Shown one piece after another: positions 39,934 to 49,138 of a stretch of DNA of 64,000 bases. Made by a program: the position numbers and the translations under genes. Each line of letters opens with the position of its first letter. Within the stretch, counting starts at the first letter, position 1. The stretch is from VAZQ01 sp963771845. GTDB lineage: Bacteria > Pseudomonadota > Alphaproteobacteria > Rhizobiales > Xanthobacteraceae. The notes below the pieces were generated by a model. It was not told the origin of the DNA and did no database searches. It was given only the letters and a program-made list of their open reading frames with translations. The stretch spans positions 149,368 to 213,367 of the forward strand of contig CAVYVC010000006.1 in assembly GCA_963771845.1 (NCBI GenBank). The letters run 5' to 3'.

Positions 39934-41262
39934 TCACACCCGCTCAAGCCGCGCAGCATAAAATCCGTCGAGACCCGCCATGATCGGATCGGGATCAGGA
40001 AGATGACAGGGCAGCGTGCGCAGATCGCCGTCCGCCGTAAGCCATTCCGGTAATGCGTTTATCTCGTGCGCCTTGATGGGGACGCGTCGCATCTGCGGGT
40101 GGCTCCCGAGGAAAGCACGCACGATCTCGATACCTTCCTGCGGCTCGAGCGAGCACGTGCAATAAAGGAGCCTGCCACCGGGCTTCACCATCTCGGCGGC
40201 GCGTTCGATCAGCCGCTGCTGCAAGGATATGAGCGCGGCAATATCGGTTTCTCGCTTGATCCAGGGAATGTCGGGATGGCGCCGGATTGTGCCTGTTGAC
40301 GAGCACGGCGCATCGAGCAGCACCGCATCGAGCGGGGGCGTGCGCCACTCCAGCACGTCGGCCGCTACGATTTCAGCCGACAGATCAAGGCGCGTGAGAT
40401 TGCCTCGCAGCCGCTCGAGCCTGGATGCGGAGCGATCAACGGCGATGACGCTTGCGCCTGCCGCTGCCAGCTGCGCCGTCTTGCCGCCCGGCGCCGCGCA
40501 GAGATCGGCAACCGCTAACCCGTTCACGTCGCCGAGCAACCGCGCCGGCAGTGCTGCTGCGGCATCCTGCACCCACCATGCGCCCTCGGCGTAACCCGGC
40601 AGTTGCGTGACCGATCCATGCGCCACGACACGCACCGATCCGGTCGGGAGCACGCGCCCCTCCAGCCGGTCGGCCCAACTCTGCGCGTCACCTTTGACCG
40701 TGAGGTCGAGCGCGGGCTCGTGGCCATGCGCCGCAGCAACCGCTCTGGCGGTTTCCACCCCGTAATTGCGCGCCCAGCGCGTCCACAGCCAGTCCGGCGT
40801 ATCGAGCAGAATGCTGTCCGTGCGCGCAAGCTGCTCTTTGCCCTCACGAACGACACGGCGGAGCACCGCGTTCACGAAGCCGGCATAACGAGCCGCGCGC
40901 TTGTCTCCCTGCACCAGCCGCACCGCCAGATCGACAGCGGCATGATCCGGAACACCGAGCCACAGGATTTGCGCAGCCCCAAGCAGGAGGGCCGTTTCAA
41001 CCCGTGGGGCGGCGCGCGGAAAGCCGCGGGCGAGATAGTGCCGCAACAGGTGCCGCAAAGTCCCCAATCGGCGCAGCACGGTCGCCGCAAGCGTGCGCAC
41101 GAGCGCGCGGTCGCGCTCAGCCAGTGCTGAAAGCTCGGACGAGCGGTCCGCAAGCTGCTCGTCCAGCGGCCTCCGGCGGCGCAGCACGCCTTCGAGAATG
41201 TCCGCTGCAATGCGTCGTGCCGGCAGGCCCGGCGCCTGCGCGCGCGCGTCGTGTGCGGCCAT
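39934..41262 (-). CDS. rsmB: 16S rRNA (cytosine-967-C5)-methyltransferase-like protein
   Basis: 442 residues beginning MAAHDARAQAPGLPARRIAA. An N-terminal NusB-like domain (RRIAADILEGVL ... GFVNAVLRRVVREGKEQ) is followed by the SAM-dependent domain: DLCAAPGGKTAQLAAAG, the LLDAPCSSTGTIRRHPDIPW motif with the PCSS catalytic Cys, and YCTCSLEPQEG with the second Cys. It methylates ribosomal RNA. Its ATG overlaps the stop of the upstream htpX remnant (TGATG). Confidence 0.93.
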   Translation of the reverse strand: MAAHDARAQAPGLPARRIAADILEGVLRRRRPLDEQLADRSSELSALAERDRALVRTLAATVLRRLGTLRHLLRHYLARGFPRAAPRVETALLLGAAQILWLGVPDHAAVDLAVRLVQGDKRAARYAGFVNAVLRRVVREGKEQLARTDSILLDTPDWLWTRWARNYGVETARAVAAAHGHEPALDLTVKGDAQSWADRLEGRVLPTGSVRVVAHGSVTQLPGYAEGAWWVQDAAAALPARLLGDVNGLAVADLCAAPGGKTAQLAAAGASVIAVDRSASRLERLRGNLTRLDLSAEIVAADVLEWRTPPLDAVLLDAPCSSTGTIRRHPDIPWIKRETDIAALISLQQRLIERAAEMVKPGGRLLYCTCSLEPQEGIEIVRAFLGSHPQMRRVPIKAHEINALPEWLTADGDLRTLPCHLPDPDPIMAGLDGFYAARLERV

Positions 41263-41390
41263 CAACCCCAAGGACCGCGGGCAGGGCCGCGGAGATGCCC
41301 CCACGGGCTGGCGGAATCGATGAGGAAGCCAATCGCCATGAACAGCGCGGTCAGTCCCGCGAGCAGAATGCCAGTTCGTATAAGGTTCAT
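41262..41390 (-). pseudogene. htpX: N-terminal stump of protease HtpX
   Basis: 42 codons: MNLIRTGILLAGLTALFMAI then GFLIDSASPWGHLRGP and a stop. The first 24 residues are the HtpX N-terminus with its first membrane helix. Instead of the GG-x-SG-x-x-x-A continuation the sequence turns into an unrelated Gly/Pro/Trp-rich end and stops at the rsmB start. The HExxH protease domain is gone. I infer a deletion that joined the htpX start to the rsmB region. A functional microprotein is possible but less likely. Confidence 0.65.
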
Positions 41391-41622
41391 GTTTTTCGCT
41401 TCCCGCGCACGCTTGGACAAACGGGTATCGTTGCGATCAAGCCCTTTCTCTCGCGGTGAAATGTTGGGTTTCCGCAGCCGGTTTGCCAGTCCGGTCATCC
41501 CGCGGCGTCCCGAACGGACGAACCCCGGATAACCACGGATTGGGATTTCGCTCGTTCGGGAATGAGGTCGCTTGGGACGCGAAACTACCGCATCTTCCGG
41601 CGACGTTGATGCAGGCGCGGTT

Positions 41623-41766
41623 CACCTCTCCCCGCAGGGGAGAGGTCGGAATGGGCGCGCTTTGCGCGCACATTCCGGGTGAGGGGGCTACAAATCTCTA
41701 GGTCGGCCCCCCCTCACCCGGATCGCGCGAGCGCGCGCGATCCGACCTCTCCCTCCCGGGAGAGGT
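41623..41766. repeat. Dispersed intergenic repeat R1, copy 4
   Basis: CACCTCTCCCCGCAGGGGAG at the left and CCTCTCCCTCCCGGGAGAGG at the right. It lies between the htpX stump and the L,D-transpeptidase gene. It ends 20 bp before the transpeptidase stop codon. The interval 41391-41622 shows no gene. Confidence 0.9.
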
Positions 41767-41785
41767 GGCACCACCCGCGAAGCCG

Positions 41786-42304
41786 CTACGGCGTTACGAC
41801 GACTGTCGTTCCCAAGCCGACTCGTCCATAGAGATCGAGAACGTCGGCGTTGTACATTCGAATGCAGCCGTAGGAGACATAGCCGCCGATCGAGCCCGGA
41901 TTGTTGGTGCCATGGATGGCGTATTGGCCGCCGGCAAGTGTCATCGCCGCGGCGCCCATGGGGTTTCGGCCGCTGCCGCCGGCAATGACGTTCGGCAGAT
42001 TGGGCTTGTCGTGCTTGATCTCGGCAGGCGGCGTCCATGCCGGGCGAAGATACTTGCCGTCGATCATCGATGTGCCGGACCATTGCTTCCCAATCCGCCC
42101 GACCCCGACGGGATAGCGCAGCGCCCTTCCGTTCCCGAGCACGTAGTAGAGGGACCGCGAGCTCGTCCTGACAACAATTGTTCCCGGCGCATATCCGCCG
42201 GAGAATCCGACCATCTCCCGGGCTTGTGCGCGCTCCGGAATCGCAGCACTCGCGGTAAGCACCATGGCAGCCGTGGCGGCTGCCAGCCAGCGTGAGAGTT
42301 GCAT
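41786..42304 (-). CDS. L,D-transpeptidase (YkuD family)
   Basis: 172 residues. The N-terminus MQLSRWLAAATAAMVLTASA is a signal peptide, placing it in the periplasm. The YkuD domain covers IVVRTSSRSLYYVLGNGRAL to the C-terminus, with the active-site block YAIHGTNNPGSIGGYVSYGC followed by IRMYN (His and Cys present). Such enzymes make 3-3 peptidoglycan crosslinks or attach outer-membrane proteins to peptidoglycan. The start at 42304 was chosen because it gives the signal peptide; the frame is open farther upstream. Confidence 0.93.
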   Translation of the reverse strand: MQLSRWLAAATAAMVLTASAAIPERAQAREMVGFSGGYAPGTIVVRTSSRSLYYVLGNGRALRYPVGVGRIGKQWSGTSMIDGKYLRPAWTPPAEIKHDKPNLPNVIAGGSGRNPMGAAAMTLAGGQYAIHGTNNPGSIGGYVSYGCIRMYNADVLDLYGRVGLGTTVVVTP

Positions 42305-42440
42305 GATGTGTTGCCCCGATATCTTTATCTGCGACGGACGCCCGACCATCCGCTCAGGATCCCCCGATCGGGCGCCGCCATTAATCATAATGAAATCGGG
42401 CTCCGGTCTCAGCCGAAACTGCGAATTAGCCTTACCGGAT

Positions 42441-42482
42441 TGCTAAAATTCCGGCGGCTGTGCCGTATGCGCCACAGCCGCC
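42441..42482 (-). terminator. Rho-independent-type terminator of acs
   Basis: A perfect 10-bp stem (GGCGGCTGTG/CACAGCCGCC, 42453-42462 and 42473-42482) with a 10-base loop lies 10 bp after the acs stop. On the minus strand it is followed by GGAATTTTAG, a short T-rich tract. Confidence 0.75.
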
Positions 42483-42492
42483 TTGCGTAAGC

Positions 42493-44442
42493 CTATGCGT
42501 GGGCTTTCTTATTCTGCCGGTTGTTCACGAGATCGTCTACGACCGCGGGATCGGCGAGGGTCGATGTGTCGCCGAGGCTGCCATATTCGTCCTCGGCGAT
42601 CTTGCGCAGGATTCGCCGCATGATCTTGCCTGAACGGGTCTTGGGAAGGCTGGGCGCGAACTGAATGAGGTCGGGCGAAGCGATCGGGCCAATCTCCTTG
42701 CGCACCCAGGCCACCAGTTCCTTGCGCAACTCTTCGCTCGGCTGCTCTCCGGCCATAAGCGTGACGTAGGCGTAGATGCCCTGCCCCTTGATGTCATGGG
42801 GATAGCCGACCACGGCGGCCTCCGAGCATTTGGGATGCGCCACCAGCGCGCTTTCCACCTCGGCGGTTCCGAGCCGGTGTCCGGCAACGTTGATGACGTC
42901 GTCGACGCGGCCGGTGATCCAGTAATAGCCGTCCGCATCGCGCCGGCAGCCGTCGCCGGTGAAGTACTTGCCGGGATAGGCCTTGAAGTAAGTGTCGATG
43001 AACCGCTGATGATCGCCAAACACGGTGCGCATCATGCCTGGCCATGAATTGGCGAGGCAGAGATTGCCGGTCGTGGCGCCTTCCAGCACCTTGCCCTCGG
43101 CATCCACGATCTCGGGACGAACGCCGAAGAATGGCTGCGTCGCGGAACCCGGTTTCAAACGTGTCGCGCCCGGCAGCGGCGTGATCAGGATCCCGCCGGT
43201 CTCGGTCTGCCACCACGTATCGACGATAGGGCAGCGGCCCTCGCCCACGACGTGGTAGTACCACTCCCATGCTTCCGGATTGATCGGCTCCCCGACGGTG
43301 CCGAGGAGCCGCAGCGACTTGCGCGAGGTCTTCTTCACCGGCTGGTCACCCGCCTGCATGAGCGCGCGAATCGCGGTCGGCGCAGTGTAGATGGTGTTGA
43401 CGTTGTGCTTGTCGCAAACCTCCCAGAACCGCGACATGCTGGGATAGTTCGGCACGCCTTCGAACATCAGCGTGGTCGCGCCGTTCGCGAGCGGGCCATA
43501 GACGATATAGCTGTGACCGGTGACCCAACCGACGTCCGCGGTGCACCAGTAGATGTCGCCTTCGTGATAATCGAAGACGTATTGATGGGACATCGCCGTA
43601 TAGACGAGATAACCGCCGGTCGTGTGCAGCACCCCCTTCGGTTGTCCGGTCGAGCCTGACGTATAGAGAATGAACAGCGGGTCCTCCGCGTTCATGTGCT
43701 CGCACGGACATTGCGCGGTGACGACCTCGGCGGCCTCGTGGTGCCAGACGTCGCGCCCGGGCTCCATGTTAACCGGCGCGCCGGTGTGGCGAACGACAAT
43801 GACATGATCGACGCCGCCGGCTTTTTCGATGGCCGCGTCTGCGTTGGCTTTGAGCGGCACCTTGCGCCCGCCGCGCACGCCTTCATCGGCGGTGATAACC
43901 ACGCTCGACCTGCAATCCTCGATCCGCCCTGCGAGCGACTCCGGGGAGAATCCGCCGAACACCACCGAATAAATCGCGCCGATCCGCGCGCAGGCCAGAA
44001 TGGCGTAGATCGCTTCCGGTATCATCGGCAAATAAATCGTAACGCGATCGCCCTTCTTTACTTCGCGGTTGCGCAGGATATTGGCGAAGCGGCAGACTTC
44101 GTCGTGCAGCTCCTGATAGGTAATATGCTTCGATTTTGAGGGGTCGTCGCCCTCCCAGATGATCGCGGTCTGGTTGCCGCGCTTGGCAAGATGGCGATCG
44201 ATGCAATTATAGGCGGCGTTGAGAACCCCATCCTCGTACCATTTGATCGAGACATTACCCGGTCCGAAGGTCGTGTTCTTGACGCGCGTGGGTGCCTTGT
44301 ACCAGTCCAGCCGCTTGGCCTGTTCGGCCCAAAAGCCATTCGGGTCCTTGATGGAACGCGCATACATCTCCTGATATTTGGCGGCATCGATGTAGGCGCG
44401 TTTCTTCCAATCCGCCGGAACGTCGTAGATTTTCTCGGACAT
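42493..44442 (-). CDS. acs: Acetyl-CoA synthetase (AMP-forming)
   Basis: 649 residues. Key motifs: the P-loop FILYTSGSTGQPKGVLHTTG near residue 264, the WWQTETGG motif, TGDGCRRDADGYYWITGRVD and the acetylation/catalytic Lys in PKTRSGKIMRRILRK near residue 606. It activates acetate to acetyl-CoA through acetyl-AMP. Start MSEKIYDVPADWKKRAYID was preferred over an ATG 15 bp upstream. It ends at a clear hairpin terminator. Confidence 0.97.
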   Translation of the reverse strand: MSEKIYDVPADWKKRAYIDAAKYQEMYARSIKDPNGFWAEQAKRLDWYKAPTRVKNTTFGPGNVSIKWYEDGVLNAAYNCIDRHLAKRGNQTAIIWEGDDPSKSKHITYQELHDEVCRFANILRNREVKKGDRVTIYLPMIPEAIYAILACARIGAIYSVVFGGFSPESLAGRIEDCRSSVVITADEGVRGGRKVPLKANADAAIEKAGGVDHVIVVRHTGAPVNMEPGRDVWHHEAAEVVTAQCPCEHMNAEDPLFILYTSGSTGQPKGVLHTTGGYLVYTAMSHQYVFDYHEGDIYWCTADVGWVTGHSYIVYGPLANGATTLMFEGVPNYPSMSRFWEVCDKHNVNTIYTAPTAIRALMQAGDQPVKKTSRKSLRLLGTVGEPINPEAWEWYYHVVGEGRCPIVDTWWQTETGGILITPLPGATRLKPGSATQPFFGVRPEIVDAEGKVLEGATTGNLCLANSWPGMMRTVFGDHQRFIDTYFKAYPGKYFTGDGCRRDADGYYWITGRVDDVINVAGHRLGTAEVESALVAHPKCSEAAVVGYPHDIKGQGIYAYVTLMAGEQPSEELRKELVAWVRKEIGPIASPDLIQFAPSLPKTRSGKIMRRILRKIAEDEYGSLGDTSTLADPAVVDDLVNNRQNKKAHA

Positions 44443-44619
44443 TTCTTTCCTCCGCATGCGCGGTGCGGTTTGTGACCGCGCAGGATCGTTCTTTCTCTCC
44501 CATTATGAGCCGTTGGCTGGACGAGCGACAAGCCCGGCACTCTTCGACTTTGGTCGGCGGTCGCTATGCGCCCATGCCCCCGATGATCGCCCCCATGAGC
44601 AACAGAGTGCCGATTGAAG

Positions 44620-45039
44620 TCACTCCTTCAGGCCCGCCATGGCACAAACGATCTTCCATTCATTATCCTGCACGGGCTGGACCGAAAGCCGCGAATATTT
44701 TACCAGCGCCATGTCTTTGAGACGAGGCTCAGCTTTGATCGCCGCCAGCGTTACCGGTTGGGGCAGCGGCCTCACGCTCTTGACGGTGACTGCCTTGAAT
44801 ACTCCCGTGTCATCGGTCGGATCGGGATAGGCCTCCTTGATCACCTCGGCGATCCCGACGACCTGCTTTTGTTTGCCGGTGTGATAGAAGAATGCGCGCT
44901 CCCCCCGCTTCATTTTCTTGAGGTTGCCGCGCGCGATGTAATTGCGCACACCCGTCCAAGGCTCGCCCTTGGCGCCGCGCGCGACCTGGTCATTCCAGGA
45001 GAATTCCTCCGGCTCTGTTTTCAGCAGCCAATAGGCCAT
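44620..45039 (-). CDS. EVE-domain protein
   Basis: 139 residues: MAYWLLKTEPEEFSWNDQVA, GVRNYIARGNLKKMKRGERA, FFYHTGKQKQVVGIAEVIKE and the C-terminal SRLSVQPVQDNEW. This is the whole EVE fold (PUA-like), which in other proteins reads modified bases in DNA or RNA. Function of the stand-alone bacterial form is not settled. The stop of gpsA's upstream side is separated by 12 bp, so gpsA lies downstream of a different transcript end; both run on the minus strand with gpsA upstream. Confidence 0.93.
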   Translation of the reverse strand: MAYWLLKTEPEEFSWNDQVARGAKGEPWTGVRNYIARGNLKKMKRGERAFFYHTGKQKQVVGIAEVIKEAYPDPTDDTGVFKAVTVKSVRPLPQPVTLAAIKAEPRLKDMALVKYSRLSVQPVQDNEWKIVCAMAGLKE

Positions 45040-45051
45040 CTCTCTCTTCTC

Positions 45052-46038
45052 CTATGCCTCCGCTCGAAACGGGCGGGTCAAGAGTTTTTCAATGGCGTCG
45101 CCGACGCTCGCTCGTTCCTGCAGAATGTCGACGACGGCGCTTGCAATGGGCATTTCGATCGATCGTGCTTGCGCCATTTCCAGCAGCACGGGAGCCGTGA
45201 AGATGCCTTCAGCCAACTTGCCGGCACCTGCAACGGCAGGCGCTTGACCTTTGCCGAGCGCAATACCGAAGGAGTAGTTGCGGGACGCAACGCTCGAGCA
45301 GGTCAAGATCAGGTCGCCGAGGCCGGAGAGACCGGTCAGCGTTTGTGGGCGCGCCCGCAAGGCCTTGCCAAACCGAAACAGCTCGGCGAAGCCGCGGGTT
45401 ACAAGTGCGGCGCCCGCGCTCGCGCCAAGACCTCGGCCGGTCACTATTCCCGCGGCGATGGCGAGGACATTTTTGGCGGCGCCGCCGATTTCGACCCCGC
45501 GAATGTCCGTCGAATGATAGAGCCGGAAATACGTTGAACCGAGCACGCCAGCAAGGACGGACGCGAGCTTTTCATCTCTCGTTGCCAGCGTCACCGCAGT
45601 GGGCAGGCCGCGCGCAACATCCTGCGCAAAGCTCGGCCCGGAGAGAATGGCGGGGACGGCGCCGGGCGCGCTCTGCGTAATCACCTCGGTCATGAATTTC
45701 TGCGTCCCGTGCTCAATGCCCTTCGCGCAGGCAATCACGGGCGTCTTCTTTTTCATGCCTTGTCGAATGATGCGGGCCACCTCACGCAATTGCTGCGAAG
45801 GCACTGCAAGAAGGATGGCATGATAGGGCGGCACCCCGCTTGCGGCATCGGCAAAGGCGATGCGAGGGTCGAGATGTATCCCCGGCAGCCGCGGGCTTTC
45901 ACGTGTTTGTCGCAGATGATCGGCGCTCGGGCGATCGCGCGCGAAGAGGGTCACATCGCGTCCGGCCCGCGCCAGTGTATTTGCCAACGCGCTTCCCCAC
46001 GCGCCCGCTCCAACGACGGCGATACGGTCAAATGCCAT
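45052..46038 (-). CDS. gpsA: Glycerol-3-phosphate dehydrogenase (NAD(P)+)
   Basis: 328 residues. The Rossmann motif VVGAGAWGSALANTLARAGR is at the N-terminus. Further hallmarks are CAKGIEHGTQKF, ILSGPSFAQDVARGLPTAVT and the catalytic Lys region IGGAAKNVLAIAAGIVTGRG. The enzyme makes sn-glycerol-3-phosphate from DHAP for phospholipid synthesis. It is preceded by tsaD (61 bp) and followed by the EVE gene (12 bp), a possible three-gene transcript. Confidence 0.96.
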   Translation of the reverse strand: MAFDRIAVVGAGAWGSALANTLARAGRDVTLFARDRPSADHLRQTRESPRLPGIHLDPRIAFADAASGVPPYHAILLAVPSQQLREVARIIRQGMKKKTPVIACAKGIEHGTQKFMTEVITQSAPGAVPAILSGPSFAQDVARGLPTAVTLATRDEKLASVLAGVLGSTYFRLYHSTDIRGVEIGGAAKNVLAIAAGIVTGRGLGASAGAALVTRGFAELFRFGKALRARPQTLTGLSGLGDLILTCSSVASRNYSFGIALGKGQAPAVAGAGKLAEGIFTAPVLLEMAQARSIEMPIASAVVDILQERASVGDAIEKLLTRPFRAEA

Positions 46039-46098
46039 CGCCGATCGTATTTCTTTGCGCCTTTTCGACTTTGGACATGCCTGTAAACGCCTGTAACT

Positions 46099-47214
46099 TC
46101 AGGTTCCGCCTTGGATGAGCGTGCTCGCAGCGGCGTCCACCGAGCTCTTGCGCGCGGCTACACCGCGCACTTTCTGGAGTGGCCAACGCGCGTGCGGCGA
46201 GGTGTCCAGCGTGTCCGTCAGCCCAAGGGCAAGGCGTTCCGCGCCGGCCCAGGCGATCATGGCACCGTTGTCCGTGCACAATTCGGCCGGCGGAACCACC
46301 AGCACCGTGCCGGCCTCGAAGGCCACTCTATGCAGGACCTTGCGAATGGCCTCATTGGCGGCGACGCCGCCTGCTGCGACGAGCGCCGTTGGCTTGCCGT
46401 GCCGTTCGCGAAACAATTTGAGACCGCTGCGCAACCTGTCCGCGGCCACGTCGACGACGCTCTGTTGAAAGGAGGCACAGAGGTCGCGGACGTCCTGATC
46501 GCTCAGCGGCGCGATCCGCTCCGCCTCGAGCCGAAGTGCCGTCTTCAGTCCCGACAGCGAAAAATCAGCATGCGCCCGCCCGACCATTGGTCGCGGCAGC
46601 GGGAAACGAGCCGGATTTCCGCCAATGGCCTCCTTCTCGACTTGGGGACCGCCCGGATATCCCAGGCCCAGCAGTTTTGCGGTCTTGTCGAATGCTTCGC
46701 CGATCGCATCATCCAGTGTTGTGCCCAGGCGCACGTAGTCACCGACGCCAAGCACGGCGACGATCTGGGTGTGTCCGCCGGACGCCAGAAACAGGCAGTA
46801 CGGGAACGGGGTAGCATCAGTCAGCCGGGCAGTCAGCGCGTGCGCCTCGAGGTGGTTGACCGCAATCAGGGGCTTCTCCAGGACGAGCGCCATCGCCTTC
46901 GCGGTCGTCAGACCTACGATGACGCCGCCGATAAGACCCGGTCCGGCAGCCGCCGCGACGCCATCAAGGGAAGCGAAGCTGCATTGCGCCTCGGCTATGG
47001 CCCGCTCGATGATCACATCGAGGGCTTCGACGTGGGCACGGGCGGCGATCTCCGGCACAACGCCGCCGAAGGCTGCGTGCTCATTGACTTGTGAAAGCAC
47101 GACGTTGGACAGAATCTTGCCCGCTCTTGCGTCCGGTTTTTCGACGACAGCTGCCGCGGTCTCATCGCACGTCGTCTCGATGCCGAGCACAAGCATTGCT
47201 GCCCCATCATTCAC
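46099..47214 (-). CDS. tsaD: tRNA N6-adenosine threonylcarbamoyltransferase
   Basis: Up to 371 residues; the more usual start is the ATG at 47196 (MLVLGIETTCDETAAAVVE). Metal-binding His residues lie in AVNHLEAHALTARL, with FLASGGHTQIVAV and LGLGYPGGPQVEKEA following. The protein forms t6A37 in tRNAs reading ANN codons. It is divergent from hemC across about 200 bp, a long-standing alphaproteobacterial arrangement, and likely shares that control region. Confidence 0.95.
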   Translation of the reverse strand: MNDGAAMLVLGIETTCDETAAAVVEKPDARAGKILSNVVLSQVNEHAAFGGVVPEIAARAHVEALDVIIERAIAEAQCSFASLDGVAAAAGPGLIGGVIVGLTTAKAMALVLEKPLIAVNHLEAHALTARLTDATPFPYCLFLASGGHTQIVAVLGVGDYVRLGTTLDDAIGEAFDKTAKLLGLGYPGGPQVEKEAIGGNPARFPLPRPMVGRAHADFSLSGLKTALRLEAERIAPLSDQDVRDLCASFQQSVVDVAADRLRSGLKLFRERHGKPTALVAAGGVAANEAIRKVLHRVAFEAGTVLVVPPAELCTDNGAMIAWAGAERLALGLTDTLDTSPHARWPLQKVRGVAARKSSVDAAASTLIQGGT

Positions 47215-47393
47215 ATCGCGAGATCGAGCACTGCGCAGGCTTCGACGAAAGGCTGGAAGACGTCACGCCATCCGCCATGAACGCGGCATTTCTCTCGCGC
47301 GCGGTCCGGGTTATCGTGTCCGGGCGGGAGGGGGTAGCATTGTGAGGTCACAGGCTGCAATCGCTAGCACCTGGTCAAGCCCACGCCTCGGGC

Positions 47394-48311
47394 GTGCTTT
47401 TGCGCATTGGGACGCGCGGTAGTCCGCTCGCGCTCGCGCAGGCAAATGAGATCCGTGGCCGCCTCGCGGCTATTCACGCAATCGCCGCGGATCGGATCAA
47501 GCTCGACGTGATCCGTACGACGGGGGACGCGATCGCCGACCGCCCACTTGCGCAAGCGGGTGGAAAAGGGCTGTTCACCAAGGAGATCGATGACGCGCTC
47601 CTCGCAGGGGTCATCGATGTCGGGGTCCATTCGGCCAAGGATCTGCCTACCACGTTGCCTCCCGGGCTTGCGATCGCAGCGGTGCCGCCGCGCGAAGATG
47701 CACGCGATGTCTTTATCAGTCTGACCGCCAAAGCTCTGCGCGATTTGCGCTCTGGAGCGATCGTCGGTACCGCCTCGTTGCGCCGCCAAGCCCTGCTCAA
47801 GCGGTTGCGGCCCGATCTTACGGTGGTCAACTTTCGCGGCAATGTCGAGACGCGGTTGCGCAAACTCGAACAAGGCGTGGTGGATGCCACGTTGCTTGCT
47901 CTTGCCGGACTAAGGCGATTGGGGTTGGTGGAGAAGGCCACTGCAGTATTGGCCATCGACGAATTCCTGCCCGCCGTCGGGCAGGGTTGCCTTGCAGTCG
48001 TGGCTCGCGCGGATGACACCCGCGTGCTGCCACTGATAGCCCCGCTAAACGACACGATGTCTGCGCAAGCCCTGAAGGCCGAGCGCGCCTTCCTGGCCGT
48101 GCTTGACGGCTCCTGCCGCACCCCCATTGCGGGCCATGCTGTTGTTGCTGCCGACCGGCTGCATTTTCAGGGTTTGATTGCAAAGCCCGATGGCAGCCGG
48201 CAATTGCGTGTGGAACGCGAAGGCCCGGTGGATGATGCTGTTCTTCTTGGGGCGGAAGCCGGACGCGAGCTTAAGGCGCAAGCGGGCGGCGACTTCTTTG
48301 CTCATTCCTGA
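47394..48311 (+). CDS. hemC: Porphobilinogen deaminase (hydroxymethylbilane synthase)
   Basis: 305 residues, GTG start giving (M)LLRIGTRGSPLALAQA. Conserved parts are GKGLFTKEIDDALLAGVIDV, VHSAKDLPTTLP, GTASLRRQALL and the dipyrromethane cofactor Cys in LDGSCRTPIAGHA near residue 240. It polymerises four porphobilinogens into hydroxymethylbilane. hemD follows after 3 bp. Confidence 0.96.
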   Translation: MLLRIGTRGSPLALAQANEIRGRLAAIHAIAADRIKLDVIRTTGDAIADRPLAQAGGKGLFTKEIDDALLAGVIDVGVHSAKDLPTTLPPGLAIAAVPPREDARDVFISLTAKALRDLRSGAIVGTASLRRQALLKRLRPDLTVVNFRGNVETRLRKLEQGVVDATLLALAGLRRLGLVEKATAVLAIDEFLPAVGQGCLAVVARADDTRVLPLIAPLNDTMSAQALKAERAFLAVLDGSCRTPIAGHAVVAADRLHFQGLIAKPDGSRQLRVEREGPVDDAVLLGAEAGRELKAQAGGDFFAHS

Positions 48312-48314
48312 ACC

Positions 48315-49022
48315 ATGCGGCTTCTTGTCACCCGGCCCGATGCCGACGGCGAGCGCACAGCAGACGCTCTGCGGGCGCGCGGACACAGCGTGTTACTCAC
48401 TCCTCTGCTGCGGATGGAGATCGTTCCCGCCGTGTGGCCAGACCAGGATTACGCCGCGGTCGTACTGACAAGCGCCAATGGTGTGCGCGCCGTTCAAGCG
48501 CACGCGCAATGTGGCAAACTCACTCTTCTCCCCGTGTTTACGGTCGGACCGCATACGGCCGAAGCCGCCCATAAGGCCGGGTTTTCCGACGTCCAATGTG
48601 CAAACGGGGACAAGGACGATCTCGCGAAATTGCTCAGCACGCGGTTTGGTCCGGACGATCCAGCAATTCTTTATCTCGCAGGCGAAGATCGCGCCAGCGA
48701 ACTAGAGCTTGCTCGCTCTGGGGCCAAGGTGGTCACGGCCGTGGTTTATCGCATGGCAAAAACGCAATCCTTTCCTGCTGAAGTAATCTCAGCGCTGTCT
48801 CAGCGGCAAATTGAAGGGGTGCTGCATTTTTCCCGTCGGAGCGCCGAGGCCTATATCCATTGTGCTGGTGCTGCAGGCATCACCAATCGGGCGCTGGAGC
48901 CATCGCACTATTGTCTCTCACACCGGGTCGCCGGGCCGCTTGCAGCTGCGGGTGCGGTTGGAATAGAGATTGCCCCACGGCCGAACGAGGCAGCCCTGAT
49001 CGAGCTCTTGAATTCCGCATAG
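48315..49022 (+). CDS. hemD: Uroporphyrinogen-III synthase
   Basis: 235 residues. HemD diverges strongly, but MRLLVTRPDADGERTADALR, the PLLRMEIVP segment, LTSANGVRAVQAH, and the second half with FSRRSAEAYIHCAG fit the family. It closes hydroxymethylbilane to uroporphyrinogen III. The position directly after hemC and before the mitofilin-like and hemY genes supports the call. Confidence 0.9.
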   Translation: MRLLVTRPDADGERTADALRARGHSVLLTPLLRMEIVPAVWPDQDYAAVVLTSANGVRAVQAHAQCGKLTLLPVFTVGPHTAEAAHKAGFSDVQCANGDKDDLAKLLSTRFGPDDPAILYLAGEDRASELELARSGAKVVTAVVYRMAKTQSFPAEVISALSQRQIEGVLHFSRRSAEAYIHCAGAAGITNRALEPSHYCLSHRVAGPLAAAGAVGIEIAPRPNEAALIELLNSA

Positions 49023-49138
49023 GGTCCCTTGCATTAACCGAGTGAGCATTTGTGGTGATCACCATTGGGATTTAACTGGCGCGAGGCTGCGGCCACGCCA
49101 ATGCTGCATACTCCCGACTAATCGGCTAAGGAATCGCG

